In this document: positions 33,519 through 45,524 of the stretch, piece by piece | How the letters are laid out: the number at the start of each line of letters is the position of its first letter | How positions within the stretch are numbered: the stretch's first letter is position 1 | NCBI GenBank assembly: GCA_008694505.1 | Contig: VZDJ01005178.1 | Span: forward strand, 107,067-171,066 | DNA from: Cyanoderma ruficeps | Taxonomy: Eukaryota; Chordata; Aves; Passeriformes; Timaliidae | Direction of reading: 5' to 3' | DNA length: 64,000 bases | Notes under the pieces: generated by a model | The model's input: the letters and a program-made list of their open reading frames with translations, nothing else | What the model was told of the DNA's origin: nothing | The model's database searches: none | Made by a program: the position numbers and the translations under genes

Positions 33519-36500
33519 CTTGAAATGGAGAACAAAATGCAAGTTTAGCACTCAGGTTTCTTCCTCCAGTACATGAAAATGATTCACAAAGCTTCACCCA
33601 ACACACTCAACAAGCACGGCAGTCAAAACTCACATGGAAATTCTGTTCTTACAGAAATCCTTAATATTTTAGATGGCAATAAACATCTGGGAATAAATAC
33701 CAAGCATGAAGTGGATGACTTGTAAATGCAGAAGTGCAGACTTTTATTCCCCTTCATGGGCTGCAAATACCAAAGTAGATCCCATTTCTAATCCCAAAGT
33801 AGATCCCATCTGTAATCTCAAAGTATAACCCATTTGTAATTCCAAAGGAGATCCCATTTGTAATCCCAAAGTAGATCCCATTTGTAATCCCAAAGTATAA
33901 CCCATTTGTAATCTCAAAGTATAATCCATTTGTAATCCCAAAGTAGATCCCATTTGTAATCCCAAAGTAGATCCCATTTGTAATTCCAAAGTATAACCTA
34001 TTTGTAATCCCAAAGTAGATCCTATTTGTAATCCTAAAGTAGATCCCATTTGTAACTACAAATCCAAATGGGAATTCTGTGGAGGCGAGCTGAAACAACA
34101 CAAGTTTTCATCCCTCCAAAGAGCTGGATTGCAAACATTGCTGAGAAACTGCCTGCACCAAGACAGGGTGAGGTGAGGGATGGACATCAGCATCCAAGGG
34201 ATTGGGAAGCAAAGCCTTTGAACAGCCACAAGAAATCCAGCAGAACCTGACATCAGTCCAGTTCCTGCCCCTAAATAATTCCTGCAGTTTCCTCCAAGAC
34301 CACTGACAGTTCCCTGTCCTGCAGTAACGAGGTCTGAGGTGGATAAAGCAACTTAAATCTAAACTGTACTGTGGCCAGGAATGTTGGGGAGCCATAAATG
34401 TCCTCTTGCCTTCAACACTTCCACCTCTCTCAACTCCCCTTTCTTCACTTCCAGGATCCTCCTTACAAACGTGGAGCCAACCTCAAATGACCTGAAGGTT
34501 TCCACAGAATCCTAAATCCTCTGTGGAAGAGTTTCCTGCTCCATATTCTCCCTATCAACTGGTGCTTTGAAAACTTGGGGATTCTAGCAGAAATCAAACT
34601 GAGGAGTAACTAAAGAACAGCTCAGTGGCTGAGAGAAAAGGGCCATGCAATCTCTGTGTTGGTTTTGAGTCACCTAAAAATGGATTATCAGATACCTCTT
34701 CAGCTTGCCCTGATGTCCCAGTGCTCCTTCCCTGTCACTGTCAGATTATTACAGTTACACCCCACAGGAGCAGCAAATCTTCCTCTCCTCCCTGCGTCCC
34801 TCTGACTGTCCCCACATCCTCCCCCTGCCCTGCACCCCTGGGACTGGTCACAGGGCAGGGAGCCAGGAGAGCCCCTCAGGGGATCAGGGACAAAGCCCAG
34901 GGCAGCTCTGGGGACGGGGGAGATGGCCTCAACACAGCGGGGGATGAACCAAAGGACTGACAGGGTGATCCCAGGAATTCCTTCTGCCCTGGGAACTGCT
35001 TCTGGCAGGGGAACACTCTCTGTTCCCCTCAGGAAAGAACAAGTGCCTGGACCTTCAGAGAGCCCCCTCCTGCAAACATCCCTTGGCCAGCATCCATGCT
35101 GCTGGATTACAAGCACATGGACAGACCAAACAGGCTGGGACACCATTTTTACTGTGAAACAGAGAGCTGATTTTAAAATAAAAACTCCAAAACCACCTTG
35201 ACCAGACTGAGTCTGAGCTGTCTTTGAGGATTCTCTGAATCCTCGGTGCAAAAGCAGAAGGAGCACAAGGAAAAGTCCTACAGCACTTCAATAAATAAAT
35301 GAATTAATAAATAACACATTTAGGTCCCTGTTTTTGGCCCACTGAGGAGATGGAACAGCATTTATTTTTCTTTCTGCTGAGAGAAAACACAGCAGGAAGG
35401 ACAGAGCCTGTTCTGTCTCCCCTGCACACCTGGACACTCACTGAACACCTGAGGGCATTTTGTGACAAGTGATGGAGGCTCCTGAGCCAGCAGAGCAGGA
35501 TTTGCTTTGTCAATTTAATAAACCCCAGCAAGGACTTGCCAATCGTGTTGTACAGCAGGACCCTTCAAATCCCAACTTGATCCATTCAGGGATTATTTTC
35601 TGAAGCCCTGTGCAAGCTTTTATAATCAGATGTCTTGAGATTGTTGTGTTTCCAAGCCTCTCCTGAGCTCCATCCCCACACAAAGGGAATTCTCAGCAGT
35701 GTCCAGAATAAAACCCTGCATCCATCCACCTCCCCCTAAGGAAAACCCTCAGAATGGGCCATTGTGCCATTGCTCCTCTGAAGAACAAAGATTTTCCCAC
35801 TTTTTTAATAAACTGAAGCTTGAAGGAACATGGAATGGTTTATTTTAGCACCCTGAGGTGAATGGGCACAGCCTGGCACAGAAGAACAAATTAAAAAAAA
35901 ATTCTTCTGCTGTAGAAACCACAGAGATTTTGAGGCATTTCTAGAACCTCTGCCCTCGCTGCTGAAAGATCACCCTTGCTTTTCTTTGGGCCTGTCAACA
36001 GTGCAGAACACATGAAATTATTTCCCTTTTCAGACCATTTTCCAGGCCCAGGCAGCTGTCCAAGCACAGCAGCACATCTGAGGACTGGGAAATCCTCTGC
36101 AAAAACCGGCTCTGGGAGCAGGCTGGAGAGCAAAACCCAGTTACCCACTTGAAGCCAGACCCGTGTCCTGCAGGCACAGGATAAAAACAACATTCCAGGG
36201 GCAGGGGCTCCAGCAGCTCTCTGCTTTTTCCTCCCTCTCTCATCAAGATTTGAGCTGAAGGTGGGATTTTCACCAGCACAAAGGGCACTTGGAGCACTTT
36301 TGGGTGAAGTGCATTGAGCTTGTGCAGCCCCAGCCCAGCTGAGGTGACAGAAACACCAAACTGAGCTCTCTGAGAAAAGGAAACTCAGAATTGAACACCT
36401 GAGCTCTCCACAGGGATTTGCCAAGTGTCCCAAGCCCATCTCTCCAAGGACTGCAATACTGAACATCATTAATTAGAGGGTTTTTAATCCTGGCCCAGAG

Positions 36501-37420
36501 GATGTTGTTGGAATTTCCTGACACTGCAGAAATTTCCTCCTGAAAGGTTTCCTACAGCTGCAGATTTCACTCAGGTTTTATCCTCTGGCTTTTCCAGCAG
36601 CAGGAATAGTTTTAAGGAGTGATCAGCTCAGGCTCTGTGTTGCAGTCTTTCACTGAGTTTCTGTGCATTACCATCCAGATTCCCCCAAATCCACTGATTT
36701 TTATTTATTTACCTTTAACCCCCCATTATCCCAGAGATATAAACCAGAATCTTTCTCATCAAGAGATCAGTCATGTACCCAACTCTGATTCCTAAACTAA
36801 TTCCTACTGGGAGATAAATTATCCCCTCAATATAAATTATCCTCCCATATGAATGAGAGAACATCTCTCTTCAGAATGCCTAAAAAGAAAGAAAGAAAAA
36901 AATAAAGAAAAAATAACCCAAACCCACACGTTTGATGGAATTATTTCAAGATAAAAAGAGATGAAACAGAACCTCTATTATTCAGTCCAAAACTGTCAAA
37001 TAAATACAGTAGTTAGCAAAGTTTTGGGGTAAAATTTATTTTCCTTGATTGCAAGAAACGGTGGGGAAAAATATAATAGATTGAAATATTACTGTGTAGA
37101 GTTTTGGGTTTTTTTTTTAAATAATGGCAGTAAGATACAGCTCAGACATTAAAAACTTACCAGGGCAACAAATCAATCATGGCTGTTCTGATCAGTGTCT
37201 ACAGAACTGCCAAGTGTACTAATGAGGTTGGCATTATTTTAATGGATGAGTCCCAAAGTTATTTAGGACATTAAGTTGTAAAATGCAATTATTGTTGTGA
37301 TTGTAATTATTTTTTTTCCTTCCCAGTCTCACTCGGTAAACCTGCAATGTATTTTTATTTCCCCTACCATGCCCTGGCCTTGCAGCTACCACTACAACCC
37401 CAAAGAAAACATTTCTCTAC
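33519..37420. other. ITSN1 intron with a 24-bp satellite
   Basis: The satellite at 33,771-34,056 is listed separately. From 34,060 to 37,360 I see only unique sequence. A 192-codon minus-strand frame at 35,891-36,469 lacks recognisable similarity. Confidence 0.5.
33771..34056. repeat. 24-bp satellite, ~12 units
   Basis: Unit of the form CAAAGTAGATCCCATTTGTA plus ATCC, with a recurring variant CAAAGTATAACCCATTTG. The unit is a multiple of three, which keeps two minus-strand frames open. Confidence 0.95.
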
Positions 37421-37587
37421 CTCGGAATCTTTGAGTCTCACATAATTAGATGGGAAAACTCCTGATTTATCACCCAGCGTTCCCGTCCACCAGTCACCAT
37501 CTTTCTTTGTCACCAGGATCAGGTCACCTTGTTGGAAAGTGAGGTCCCCCTGCTCCGAGCTCTCGTAGGTGTACATGGCAATGTACT
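37421..37587 (-). CDS. ITSN1: ITSN1 exon: SH3C domain
   Basis: Residues 648-703. A whole SH3 domain: [17 protein letters not shown], then [17 protein letters not shown], then [13 protein letters not shown]. The ALYDY-like AMYTY, WW pair and SNYV are intact. Acceptor TTTTTGCAG, donor GTAGAG. Confidence 0.98.
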
Positions 37588-38639
37588 CTGCAAAAAGGGA
37601 AACACAGGACATGGAGAACCCCTGAGAAACCCCCAGGGATCCTCTGCAAAACCTCACTCACACCAGGGCTAGGCACAAGGCAAATTTATTATTTATTGCT
37701 CATAGAAATGATGATATGTGATGAAGAAAATGGCATCTGTCAGGAGTGAATAGGATCTGTCAAAAGGCTGCCTCGGGGGGGGTTGTATGGAATTTGTTAT
37801 TATAATTAAAATGTACATAAATTGTTCGTTTAGATATTAAATATGTTTCCCAGTGGTTCCTGGTTTGTGCTGCTGAGTGGAATTTTCAGAGTTTGGGATG
37901 CAAAGTCCACACACCTTAAAAAATCACCTTCTGCACATGAGCTTTTCTACAACCATCTCAACAGAAGATGTTAAATTCCTGCTTTATTGTTTCTGAAAAC
38001 CACAGCTTCTCTGGAGAGTTTAAACAAAAGTTGTGTTCCTTTTTAATACAAACACAACACCTGAGATATCCCAGGGCACAAAACTCTGTGTGCCCACAAT
38101 TCCTCCACCTCAAACAGGAGGAAAACCAGACCAAGGGGATCCTGAAGGTCCCTTCCAACCCCAACCAGCTGGGATTCCATGGAATATTTACTGAGCAAGA
38201 GCAGCTGTACTTTGAAATAACTGATTATCTCCCTTTTCTCTGCTGTTCCCTCCTTTTAGTTTCTGTGCTGCTCATGCCAGACACTAATTCAATGTAAAAG
38301 TCCCTAAAACTGGAATTGCAGGTATAAACTTCAGGTGTGCTGCAGGGATGATACACAAACGTTCACCTGGAACCTACATTTAGATCAATTGATTTCTTCT
38401 GCCTGTGATTTAATTAACCTGCAGCTGACTCTGCACTGGATTAAGAGCTAATTAAGGGTTAAGGCAGCTCATGTGGGGACATTCTCCTGCAGCTGAAGGG
38501 TGACAAGAGCCAGGAATTGCCCATTTAAAACCCTTCAGGAAAATATCTGTGAATTGTGTGTCTGTGCCCCAGGCTCCACCTCTAACACAGAGCTGACCAT
38601 AAGGATCCCAGAGTTCTCTAAGTGACTGTCACTGCCTTC

Positions 38640-38772
38640 AGCAAGAACTTTAATGAAACACTGGGAATGAGCTTTGGGGGAAATCAAAATATTTACCAAT
38701 TCCTGACAGCAAGAGCTTTAATGAAACACTGGGAATGAGCTTTGGGGGAAATGAAAATATTTACCAATTCCT
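38640..38772. repeat. 68-bp tandem duplication
   Basis: Two copies beginning AGCAAGARCTTTAATGAAAC, at 38,640 and 38,708, with only a few differences. Confidence 0.93.
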
Positions 38773-38881
38773 AAAACCATGGACAGAGGTGATTATTGGG
38801 CCCTCTGTGAAAACCCATTCTGGATCAGAAAATGCTACCAAAATAATGGCAAAAAAAAAAAAATCAGAAAAAGCACAAACT

Positions 38882-38907
38882 ACAAAAGATATTTTTGTAT
38901 CTTTTGT
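38882..38907. repeat. perfect 10-bp stem hairpin
   Basis: ACAAAAGATA and TATCTTTTGT flank a six-base loop, TTTTTG. Confidence 0.85.
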
Positions 38908-39111
38908 GATACGTGAAATTATTCCTTCTCCATACACAACATACATAAACTGTTACTCTGATAACACTAATTCTGAATTATTCCAGAGGCAAAGTGATTT
39001 TTCCTGGGATTTTAACAGCACTTGAAGGGCCCAGTCTGGTTCCTGATGTTGGCAAAATGTTCTTGTGTTCAGTGGCAGAGAAAGAGGCCGCCAGGGCCAG
39101 CCAGGACTCAC

Positions 39112-39194
39112 CTTCCCCTGACATCGCTGCCTTGGCTGCTGGGGATGCTACTCTTTTCAGACTAGCAGGACTTTCTGAGGAACCAGAATCCATG
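39112..39194 (-). CDS. ITSN1: ITSN1 exon: SH3B-SH3C linker
   Basis: Residues 620-648. Encodes MDSGSSESPASLKRVA then SPAAKAAMSGE, a Ser/Ala-rich flexible linker with potential phosphorylation sites (SPASLKR, ASPAAK). Acceptor CTTCTAAAG, donor GTGAGT. Confidence 0.96.
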
Positions 39195-39879
39195 CTTTAG
39201 AAGAAAATAATGGTTATTTAAGAAATTCAATCCCTTCAGAAAAAAATTATTATTATTATTATGATGTTTCAAACTGGAAAATGCACGTGCACCCCCAAGC
39301 AACTCCCTGGGTTTAAAAAGAAGAGACAGTAAATGTGCAAAATAAAGATTTGAATCCAGTGGCCTGTCATGGTCACATTTAAGCAACTGCCTTAAATACA
39401 GAATTTTCTGCATCTCCTCTTATTCCTCAGGAAAAAAAGTTATCTAAAATCATTCTCATTTGTATTCCTAATGCTAATGTTGCCTTCACATTACAAAAAA
39501 GGAGATTTTAAATGTTTAATGCTCCAAGAATAATGAGAAGTGATTTTAGATTTGAGGAATACCTTTTAATTTTGGGCAGAGAGGAGCTCTGACTTAGACA
39601 GCTGTACTTCAGAAAATCCAATACTCTCATTTTTAGTGGCAAGTCACATAAAATTAAGAAGGTTATTTAATCTTTTGTTGTTGAGGCAAGATCCAAGGAG
39701 AACTGAGGTCAATTCTCTTATTGCTGACACAAATTTTCAGGATTGGAAGTCAAAACCCTCCAGATAAAAAAAAAAGGGCCCTTTTACAGGGCAGAACTTT
39801 AAAATTCAAGCATGCAGCTCTTCCTAATTTCCTTCTACCCTAGTACAGAAATAAAGGACAGGAAAAGCCAACAAAATAC
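39195..39879. other. ITSN1 intron, nothing recognised
   Basis: Short AT-rich intron with a small ATT run near 39,245. Confidence 0.5.
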
Positions 39880-40085
39880 CTGGTGGATTTCCTAATGGGG
39901 CCTGAAATGAGCTTGACATAGGATTTGGGAAACCAGCCCTTCTGTCCCTGCACCTCCCCAAACCACCACATGTCCTGCTGCTCCAGCACGGTGATCACGT
40001 CGTTCTTGTTGAAGTTCAGGTGGTTGTCTTTCTTTGCCCTCCAAGGATACAGGGCCTGGGCTTGAAGCCCTTCCACTTTTTCACC
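39880..40085 (-). CDS. ITSN1: ITSN1 exon: SH3B domain
   Basis: Residues 552-620. Encodes [18 protein letters not shown], then [17 protein letters not shown], then [19 protein letters not shown] whole SH3 fold with ALYPW, WW and KSYV motifs. Acceptor TTTCTGAAG, donor GTATTT. Confidence 0.98.
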
Positions 40086-41252
40086 CTTCAGAAAGAAAGA
40101 GAGAGCAGTCAGTCCTGCTCCACCTTCAGCAAGAAAGCGTTTAAACAAAAGCTGTGTTCCTTTTCAACACAAACACAACACTTAAGGAATTATATCCTTA
40201 GGCTGCTGTGACAGCAACAAACACAGACTGTCTCTCAACTAAAGCATCAGTTAAACTTCCCAAGTAATCCCAGAAATGTTTACAGTCCTCCTGCAGTTTT
40301 TGTCTGTTTACACATCATCAATGCAATGCAAGATTAAATTAATTACTTTTACTTAAGATGCACATGTAGTAAAGCCTCGTGAAGCTGCCTGCAGGACTTA
40401 CAGTCCATTTTATAGAAAATGATGCTTTGCTGCACATGGTTCATGGCACATTCCAGTTTCTTTTTGCTCTGGGGTAGATATTCAGCATTTCCCAGAACAC
40501 ATGAGCTCCCAAGAACAGTTTGTTGCTCCACTGAGGAAAAGGAAATGCCTGAACAGAGGGACAGAATCCAGCAGGGAAGCTTTGCCATTGCTATTGCACT
40601 CAACCCACCTGGGAGTGAAGGTGTCATGGGAGGCAAGAGAGCCCCGAGGAAGTGACCCAAACTTGGGTCACCAAAATCTAAAAAAGCCATCCCAGCCCAG
40701 CAAACCAGAAACTGCTGGGTGTTAAATCCTGCCCCAGATGCTGCCAGTGGATCAAAGATCCATAGAATGGCCTGGGTTGGGAAAGAACTTAAATCCCACC
40801 CAGTGCCACCCCTGCCATGGCAGGGACACCTCCCACTGTCCCCAAATGTCCAACCTGGCCTTGGGCACTGCCAGGGATCCAGGGGCAGCCACAGCTGCTC
40901 TGGGCACCCTGTGCCAGGGCCTGCCCACCCTGCCAGGGAACAATTCCTGCCCCACATCCCATCCAGCCCTGCCCTCTGGCCCTGGGAAGCCATTCCCTGN
41001 CCTCCCAGCAGAGCTGCTCCATCCCTCTGCTCATCCTGGAGCCTCCTCTGGGCTCTCTCCAGCAGCTCCACGTCCTCCCTGTGCTGGGCCCCAGGGCTGG
41101 GGCAGCTCTGCAGGTGGGACCGTCCCTGTCACCCCTCCTGGAAGTGCTCACACCTATGTCAGGCGAGTGTTTTAATGCACAGAAAAGGTTCCCACTTTGC
41201 TCTCCAAGGCTTTGTGGTGGCTCAGAAGGTTTGGGTGAGGCCAGGAGCTCAC
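40086..41252. other. ITSN1 intron with a CR1
   Basis: Bases 40,086-40,750 are unique. The rest is CR1, listed separately. Confidence 0.6.
40758..41122 (-). mobile_element. CR1 LINE 3' fragment, extended
   Basis: The first-subtype end continues into CAGAGCTGCTCCATCCCTCT and GGCTCTCTCCAGCAGCTCCA, an upstream CR1 region also present at 43,560-43,680. One N at 41,000. Confidence 0.88.
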
Positions 41253-41412
41253 CTGGCCCAGGACAGGGGAGGGGGACGAGCCTGTGACCGTGGCAGGGGT
41301 GAAGGCCGAGCGCTGCCGGAGCTGCCCCGCGCTGGGCACGGTCAGGGATGGCTGAGCTGCCCAGGCATCCCAGTTATCACTCTCTGCCTTCTCGCTGCTG
41401 TTTGCTGGCCAG
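41253..41412 (-). CDS. ITSN1: ITSN1 exon: SH3A-SH3B linker
   Basis: Residues 498-551. Encodes [34 protein letters not shown] and [16 protein letters not shown]. The DNWDAW motif belongs to the linker region reported in mammals to bind the AP2 adaptor. Acceptor GTTTGCAG, donor GTGAGC. The exon is GC-rich. Confidence 0.96.
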
Positions 41413-41810
41413 CTGCAAACAAAAAGAAGAGAATGATGTGATTCCCACTCTTTTTAACAACAGGAATTAAAAAAACCTCATGCACAACAAATGTTTCAAC
41501 ATTTCTACATTGATTTCTTTTCCATGAGTATCCACCAGCACCTTAACTCCAGGTGCAGCAGGGCAACTGAACACTGCTTAACCACAGCTTTGCCTCCAAA
41601 GGCAACCCCCAAACTGAGCTCCTTGTCCTTGCCACTGCAGGACAGGTTTTTATTTCAATTCTTAGCTGGGTAACAACAAACAAATTCAAGCAGTGCAGGC
41701 TGCGTTATGCACGTGGAAAGAAATAAAAATAATGAATCATTCTTTCCAAAACTGGTTTGAAATCTTCCCCCCTGCACATCACTGACCTCTCACATCCCTT
41801 TCCTTTAGAC

Positions 41811-41975
41811 ACAGAATCATGGAATGGTTTGGGTTTGGACCTTAAAATCCATCCAGTGCCACCCCTGCCATGGCAGGGACACCTCCCACTGTCCCCAGTG
41901 TCCAACCTGGCCTTGGGCACTGCCAGGGATCCAGGAGCAGCCACAGCTGCTCTGGGCACCCTGTGCCAGGGCCTC
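41811..41975 (-). mobile_element. CR1 LINE 3' fragment
   Basis: Tail ACAGAATCATGGAATGG, then the standard first-subtype sequence, truncated after GCCAGGGCCTCC. Confidence 0.85.
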
Positions 41976-42194
41976 CTATTGAGGTAGCTGTTTATAAATC
42001 TGGATTTCATGGCCAAAGGATAAGGAATTGCAGCTGATTAAAGTGCCCAGTGTTTTGAGTTAAGACATCCAGGGATGGGCAGGTGTTCAAATTCCATTGG
42101 CTTTACTAATGCTGTGATCAGGAATTAAATCACCTTTCCACGTCATCTCTGTATTATACATAACAATTAGCAACTTGGAAGCCTTCAACAAGGC

Positions 42195-42555
42195 TTGGTG
42201 CTAACTAATGTAGGAAAAAGGGATCAGGAGGTTGCAGGATCTGAAGGGGCTCCAGGAGAGCTGGAGAGGGATTGTTCATTAGGAAGAGTGGCAGGGCAAG
42301 GGGGAATGGGTTCCCACTGAAAGGGAGGAAATTCAAGTGGGAGATGAGGAGAGAATTGTTCCCTGGCAGGGTGGGCAGGCCCTGGCACAGGGTGCCCAGA
42401 GCAGCTGTGGCTGCCCCTGGATCCCTGGCAGTGCCCAAGGCCAGGTTGGACACTGGGGCTTGGAGCAGCCTGGGACAGTGGGAGGTGTCCCTGCCCTGGC
42501 AGGGGTGGCACTGGGTGGGCTTTAGGTCCCTGTGGGATTCTGTGATTCCAAGGGA
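42195..42555 (+). mobile_element. CR1 LINE 3' fragment, extended
   Basis: From AGGGGCTCCAGGAGAGCTGG through GGCAGGGTGGGCAGGCCCTG to the 3' tail GATTCTGTGATTCC. One of the clearest CR1 termini in the window. Confidence 0.9.
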
Positions 42556-42782
42556 AGTGACCACCCTGGGATTCCCCCCTTGCCCACACCCCCACTTGGG
42601 GCTGTCTCCTGTCCGTGCTGTGCCCAGGCTGTGAGGCAGCCTCAATCCCACAGGGCTGCAATTTAAACCGATTCCTACAGAAAGCACCTTGCACTTCACA
42701 GAAAGTATTTCTATTAGTTTGCACTCTGGCTCCTGTGCTCGGTGCCAGGGGCACTGAGGGGTTCAGCAGCACCCAAACCTAC

Positions 42783-43027
42783 GTGGAGCTGAAGTCTGCC
42801 CAGTTGTTGGCTGCTGCAGGAGCCTCCGGAGGGGCAGGGGCTCCCAGGGGAGTGGAGGTTTCCTGCACAGACACTTTGGGAGCAGCAGAGGGCTCGGCCA
42901 CGGGCTTGGCAGAGGCTGGAACTTCACTGTCCGGAATTTTCTCTGCATAGTTTGCAGGGAACCATCCAGTTTTCCCCTTCAGTTCTCCACCAAGCCACCC
43001 TGGCTCTCCTGTCTGGCTTTCATCCAC
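42783..43027 (-). CDS. ITSN1: ITSN1 exon: SH3A second half and linker
   Basis: Residues 417-498. Encodes [18 protein letters not shown] then [13 protein letters not shown], finishing SH3A (FPANYA motif), then a Pro/Ala-rich linker ending [14 protein letters not shown] is the first of two W-type motifs in the AP2-binding linker. Directly joined to the previous exon it reads GDIVM-VDESQ. Microexon inclusion would add five residues at this point. The linker differs from mammals more than the SH3 part. Confidence 0.97.
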
Positions 43028-43169
43028 CTGCAGACACAGCAAGTCAGAGAGTTAACAAATACACCCTGCAAATGTAAATTTTACTGAAAACAACCCATCT
43101 CCTCCACAGTAATGAACTTTTTGCAATGCAAGAGGGCTTGATAATTGTTTCTTTTTTTTCCATACTGAA

Positions 43170-43710
43170 ATCACAGAACCACGGAAGGGTTTGGGTCAGA
43201 AGGGACCCTAAACCTGTCCTGCTCCACCCCTGCCACGGCAGGGACACCTCCCACTGTCCCAGGCTGCTCCAAGCCCCAGTGTCCAACCTGGCCTTGGGCA
43301 CTGCCAGGGATCCAGGGGCAGCCACAGCTAATCTGGGAATTCTAGTCCAGGGCCTGCCCACCCTCACACAGAGGAAATTTTTCCTAAGATCTGATCTAAA
43401 CCTGCCATTTTTCACCTTGAGGCCATTCCCTGTGTCCTGTCCCTGCAGGCCTTGGGAATTGTCTCTCTCCAGGTTTCCTGGGGCTCCTTCAGGCCCTGCA
43501 AGGCCACCCTGAGCTCAGCCCAAAGCTTCTCCTGTCCAGGCTGAACAATCCCAGCTGTGCCAGCCTTTCCTCCCAGCAGAGCTGCTCCATCCCTCTGCTC
43601 ATCCTGGAGCCTCCTCTGGGCTCTCTCCAGCAGCTCCACGTCCTCCCTGTGCTGGGCCCCAGGGCTGGGGCAGCTCTGCAGGTGGGGCCTCACCTGAGGG
43701 GGCCCAGGGG
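43170..43710 (-). mobile_element. CR1 LINE 3' fragment, longest minus copy
   Basis: Runs from the tail CACAGAACCACGGAAGGGTT through GGCCATTCCCTGTGTCCTGT to GGGCAGCTCTGCAGGTGGGG. Intact at the 3' end and 5' truncated, as usual for CR1. Confidence 0.9.
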
Positions 43711-44239
43711 CACAATCCCAATCCCTTTCCTGATCCCAATCCCTTTCCTGATCCCCACGTTGTGGGATCAGCTCAGGGCAAGGATGGATCCCTGTCCCTG
43801 GACTCCTCAGAGGAGCTGCTGAGGAATTCCTTTGCCTCGGGCCATTTGTTGTCTCAGTGCCTCCCACTGGAATTCGCATCCACCCTCCCCTTCTGGTGCC
43901 AGCCAATCCCTTATTCCTGCATTTTTGGGTCCCTCACCTGGTCTCTCAGTCCCTGGCAGTCCAAGGCAATCCCAGAAATAAAGGCACTTTGTGCTTGACC
44001 AGTTCCATGTGCTCTTCCTGCAGTGCAGAGCAAATTTTGCACTGCAGCAGAGCTGGGGAAGCAGCAGGATGGGAGAGGGAAGGGCACAGCTGAGGGAGGA
44101 TGTGGGAAAAAGGGATTGAAGCACCGAGGCTGAATCATCCACACTGGGATCAGCCACCCCGGGCAGACTCAGGGGCAAGAACTGCAATCACCACACACAG
44201 AGGACACAAACAGCTCTGGAAAGGCAAATTCGGCTTGTG

Positions 44240-44263
44240 GAGATGCTCTAAAAAGAGCATCTC
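44240..44263. repeat. perfect 10-bp stem, 4-nt loop hairpin
   Basis: GAGATGCTCT, loop AAAA, AGAGCATCTC. No U-run or gene end is nearby to suggest a function. Confidence 0.85.
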
Positions 44264-44585
44264 TGAGGTGAGCCACGGGTTAACAGAAACCACTGGGATT
44301 CTTCAGGCACAAGGGAAAAAAAAACCAACCAAAAGGTTTTAGAGCCATCCAACTAATGCTTCTTCAGGAGAGGACTTGAAGCTGCAATTATTCTAAAGCT
44401 GCCTATGAGGATACTCAGATCTCTGCTTATTCAACCCAATTGAGTTCTCCATGCACACTCATGAAAAGGCACTTTGAAGGATAATTTGAACTTCATAATT
44501 CATGTCAGCTCTGGTTTCTCCTTCATCTAAAATACAAGTCACACCTGGTTTTGCAGTACCAAAAATTTGGAATTTTAAATAAATT

Positions 44586-44754
44586 CCTTTGAATCTTTTA
44601 AAAGCTGTTTTGTTTCAATTTCCTTAATTTTTTACACCCACCATCCACAACTCCCAACAACAATCCAAGATGATTTCTTTCCAAAATATAACCAGGCTTT
44701 AAATGTCCATCTGAATAGTGAATTACAGTGTGTGGGAGGTTGGTTTTATTTATT
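44586..44754. repeat. dispersed duplication, copy 1
   Basis: About 169 bases matching 45,357-45,524 in direct orientation, with shared blocks GTTTCAATTTCCTTAA, CCACCATCCACAA and GTGGGAGGTTGGTTT. Confidence 0.9.
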
Positions 44755-45096
44755 CAACTGTACTTTAGAGCCACAGCTGACAACTCCTTAATTCTGTGGA
44801 TCACAAAGAAGATTGATTCCAACTCCAACAATCAATAACTCAAAAAACTGATGAGAAACTGTCGTTAGAATTCGTTGTAGATTTTTCAGGGAAGAATATC
44901 TGTTCCCACACAAAAGACTGGTTGAGCTATAGCCAGGATTAAAATCAACCTAAACTTACACTGGAAGAAATTTAAAGCACATTGAAAGCATCAGATAATT
45001 ATAAGTGGGAGAATTAAAAAGGCAGAGTAATTATGAAATCCATGGCAGCAGATGCAGTGGTGCCACAGGCTCTTCCCAGCAGCCAGGCAGAGCAGA

Positions 45097-45176
45097 GCCC
45101 TCCCCAGAGTGCCAAATCCTTTTCCTTCCTGGACAAGCCCTCCCCAGAGTGCCAAATCCTTTTCCTTCCTGGACAA
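45097..45176. repeat. 40-bp perfect tandem duplication
   Basis: Two copies of GCCCTCCCCAGAGTGCCAAA plus TCCTTTTCCTTCCTGGACAA. Confidence 0.95.
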
Positions 45177-45356
45177 ACCCTCCTCTCCTCCCTGGTTCCC
45201 CAGCCAGGGCTCGGGTTCATGCCCAGGATGAAGGGTTTACACTCTTGGAAAGATCATTCCCAAGCTCTGGTAAAGGCCCAGCTCCTGTGACAGACTGAGC
45301 TCTGCAGCCCCACTCCAGCTCAGGATTCCAAACAGGATTCCAGCCCAGGAGTTTGG

Positions 45357-45524
45357 CCTTTGAATCTGTTTTAAGCTATTTTGTTTCAATTTCCTTAAAT
45401 TTTGACGCCCACCATCCACAAGTCCCACCAACAATCCCAGCTGATTTTTTTCCAAAATACAAGCAGGCTTTAAATGTCCACCTGAACGGTGAATTACAGT
45501 CTGTGGGAGGTTGGTTTAATTTAC
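45357..45524. repeat. dispersed duplication, copy 2
   Basis: Partner of 44,586-44,754, about 80-85% alike by eye. Confidence 0.9.

Larger units (their letters stand above)
37588..39111. other. ITSN1 intron with a 68-bp duplication and a hairpin
   Basis: A short plus-oriented CR1-like tail lies near 38,137-38,185. The duplication (38,640-38,772) and hairpin (38,882-38,907) are separate entries. Confidence 0.5.

Noticed and set aside
33771..34056. Possible CRISPR-like array
   Set aside because: Units are head-to-tail with no spacers, and the genome is eukaryotic.
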